This document shows, piece after piece, positions 62,301 to 64,000 of a DNA stretch of 64,000 nt. Positions within the stretch are counted from its first letter, which is position 1; every line of letters begins with the position of its first letter. A model generated the notes under the pieces. That model was not told where the DNA came from. It made no database searches and saw only the letters and a list, made by a program, of their open reading frames with translations. Source of the DNA: Hippophae tibetana (Eukaryota; Streptophyta; Magnoliopsida; Rosales; Elaeagnaceae); assembly GCA_037013495.1 (NCBI GenBank), contig JAZDXN010000029.1:2988501-3052500 (forward strand), in the 5' to 3' direction. The translations under genes and the position numbers were made by a program.

Positions 62301-64000
62301 ATTATCCAACTGAAGAAATGAGAAAAGAAAAAGAAGAGGAGTGCTACTTTTTATTGTTTTCAATAACTTATTTGAGAAATCGCAGTTGTACCTTGAAACG
62401 GTCATAACTTTTGACTCGTGTGTAAAAACGACTATTATAGTATATCAAACCGAAGGTCTTATCGATATCCATAATCTTCGCTGACCTGGCTATATAAATT
62501 CATTACTTGATCCTAAATTCAATAATTTACATCACTTATCGAGGGTATAAAATTTTTATCACATATTTTACAGTTTTGGTTTTATTCTATAGAGTTGTAA
62601 TGAAGATGGATGAGCCGACCAAGTGTATGTTTAAAAATAAACTAATGAATAAGAATATAATACAAATAATTTCATAATCCAACTAAAGAAATGAGAAGCG
62701 AAAAAGAAGAGGAATGCTACTTTTTATTGTTTTCAATAACTTATTTGAGAAATCGTAGTTGTAACTTGAAACGGTAATAACTTTTGACTCGTGTGTAAAA
62801 ACGACTATTATAGTATATCAAACCGAAGGTTATATCGATATCCATAATCTTAGCTAACCTAGCTATATAAATTCATTACTTGATCCTAAATTCCATCATT
62901 TACATCACTTATCGAGGGTTTAAATTTTTTATCATACATTTTACATTTTTGGTTTTATTCTATAGAGTTGTAATGAAGATGGATGAGCCGACCAAGTGTA
63001 CGTTTAAAAATAAACTAATGACTAAGAATATAATACAATTAATTTCATGATACAATTAAAGAAATGAGAAGAGAAAAAGAAGAGGAGTGCTACTTTTTAA
63101 TGTTTTCCATAACATATTTTAGAAATCGGAGTTGTACCTTGAAACGGTCATAACTTTTGACTCGTTTGTAAAAACGACTATAATAGTATATGAAACCGAA
63201 GGTCTTATCGATATCCATAATCTTAGCTGACCTGGCTATATAAATTCATTACTTGATCCTAAATTCCATCATTTACATCACTTATCGAGGGTTTAAAGTT
63301 TTTCTCACATATTTTACATTTTTGGTTTTATTCTATAGAGTTGTAATGAAGATGGATGAGCCGACCAAGTGTATGTTTAAAAATAAACTAATGACTAAGA
63401 ATATAATACAAATAATTTCATGATACAATTAAAGAAATGAGAAGAGAAAAAGAAGAGGAGTGCTACTTTTTAATGTTTTCCATAACATATTTTAGAAATC
63501 GGAGTTGTACCTTGAAACGGTCATAACTTTTGACTCGTTTGTAAAAACGACTATAATAGTATATGAAACCGATGGTCTTATCGATATCCATAATCTTAGC
63601 TGACCTGGCTATATAAATTCATTACTTGATCCTAAATTCCATCATTTACATCACTTATCGAGGGTTTAAAGTTTTTATCACATATTTTACATTTTTGGTT
63701 TTATTCTATAGATTGTAATGAAGATGGTTGAGCCGACCAAGTGTATGTTTAAAAATAAACTAATGAATAAGAATATAATACAAATAATTTCATGATCCAA
63801 CTAAAGAAATGAGAAGTGAAAAAGAAGAGGAGTGCTACTTTTTATTATTTTCAATAACTTTTTTGAGAAATCACAGTTGTACCTTGAATCGGTCATAACT
63901 TTTGACTCGTGTTTAAAAACCACTATTATAGTATATCAAACCGAAGGTCATATCGATATCCATAATCTTAGCTAACCTGGCTATATAAATTCATCACTTG
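55770..64000. repeat. Second copy of the duplicated satellite block, running off the window
   Basis: Collinear with 37870-44234 but with one more 5-monomer unit, so it reaches at least 8.2 kb here. The last bases (TTCATCACTTG) match the first copy near 44.2 kb. Very few substitutions separate the copies in the stretches I compared (for example CTATCTAAATTC at 57644 against CTATATAAATTC at 39744), so the duplication is recent. Confidence 0.8.
56655..62248. repeat. Three copies of the 5-monomer (~1864-bp) higher-order repeat
   Basis: Units start at 56655, 58519 and 60384, and the next boundary is at 62249. They carry the same marks as 38755-42483, with CATATCCATATCC at about 58360, 60222 and 62085. 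The second and third share GTGAAAAGGAAGAGG, absent from the first, so the newest duplication is of the middle unit. Confidence 0.85.

Larger units (their letters stand above)
29522..64000. repeat. Right block of the ~373-bp satellite array
   Basis: About 92 further head-to-tail monomers in the same orientation as the left block, running to the window edge without interruption. The blocks nearest the element mirror the left side. Several higher-order patterns follow, listed separately. Stretches outside them (about 34.3-38.7, 42.5-51.1 and 62.2-64 kb) are the same monomers in less regular order. Open frames of 60-80 codons recur only where a monomer variant lacks a stop and are broken in most copies, so I call no genes. 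Confidence 0.97.

Overview
This window is plant repeat DNA, most likely angiosperm heterochromatin. Two blocks of a ~373-bp AT-rich tandem satellite (1-15764 and 29522-64000, about 135 monomers) flank one nearly complete LTR retrotransposon (15765-29521). I see no host gene, tRNA, rRNA or CRISPR array. The plant assignment rests on the element: an Athila-type Ty3/gypsy Gag-Pol, a primer binding site matching the 3' end of plant tRNA-Asp, and the satellite setting. I cannot name the species.

Retrotransposon, minus strand, 13,757 bp with a 5-bp target duplication GTGCT. In element order: 5' LTR (29521-27535), tRNA-Asp PBS (27528-27511), a leader with ~100-bp tandem repeats and two similar hairpins, a stand-alone Gag ORF of 445 aa (26591-25254), a 327-bp spacer, a 1723-aa Gag-Pol ORF (24926-19755) with protease, RT, RNase H and integrase and all catalytic residues visible, a 1.9-kb noncoding tract, a polypurine tract, and the 3' LTR (17830-15765). 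The LTRs differ by about seven substitutions (my count by eye) plus indels, most of them in a GC-rich U3 block. The insertion is therefore recent, and the element looks potentially autonomous.

The most unusual feature is the presence of two diverged, intact gag genes in one element. The stand-alone Gag has Tyr where the first two Cys of the zinc knuckle are expected but keeps a Trp/Pro-rich tail. The Gag-Pol copy keeps the knuckle but has a divergent tail. The same two-hairpin noncoding module follows the stop codon of each ORF. This suggests that the first gag is a gag-plus-3'-end cassette joined upstream of a full gag-pol.

The satellite is organised in higher-order repeats whose period changes along the array: 5- and 4-mers at the left edge, a 4-mer (1493 bp) at 6.7-11.2 kb and 29.8-34.3 kb, a 5-mer (~1864 bp) at 38.8-42.5 and 56.7-62.2 kb, and a 7-mer (2611 bp) at 51.1-56.4 kb. 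Multi-kilobase blocks are duplicated on top of this. One duplication supplies a paralogous empty insertion site at 36611-36615, which fixes the element's ends and target duplication. The most divergent monomers lie at about 49.1-49.7 kb.
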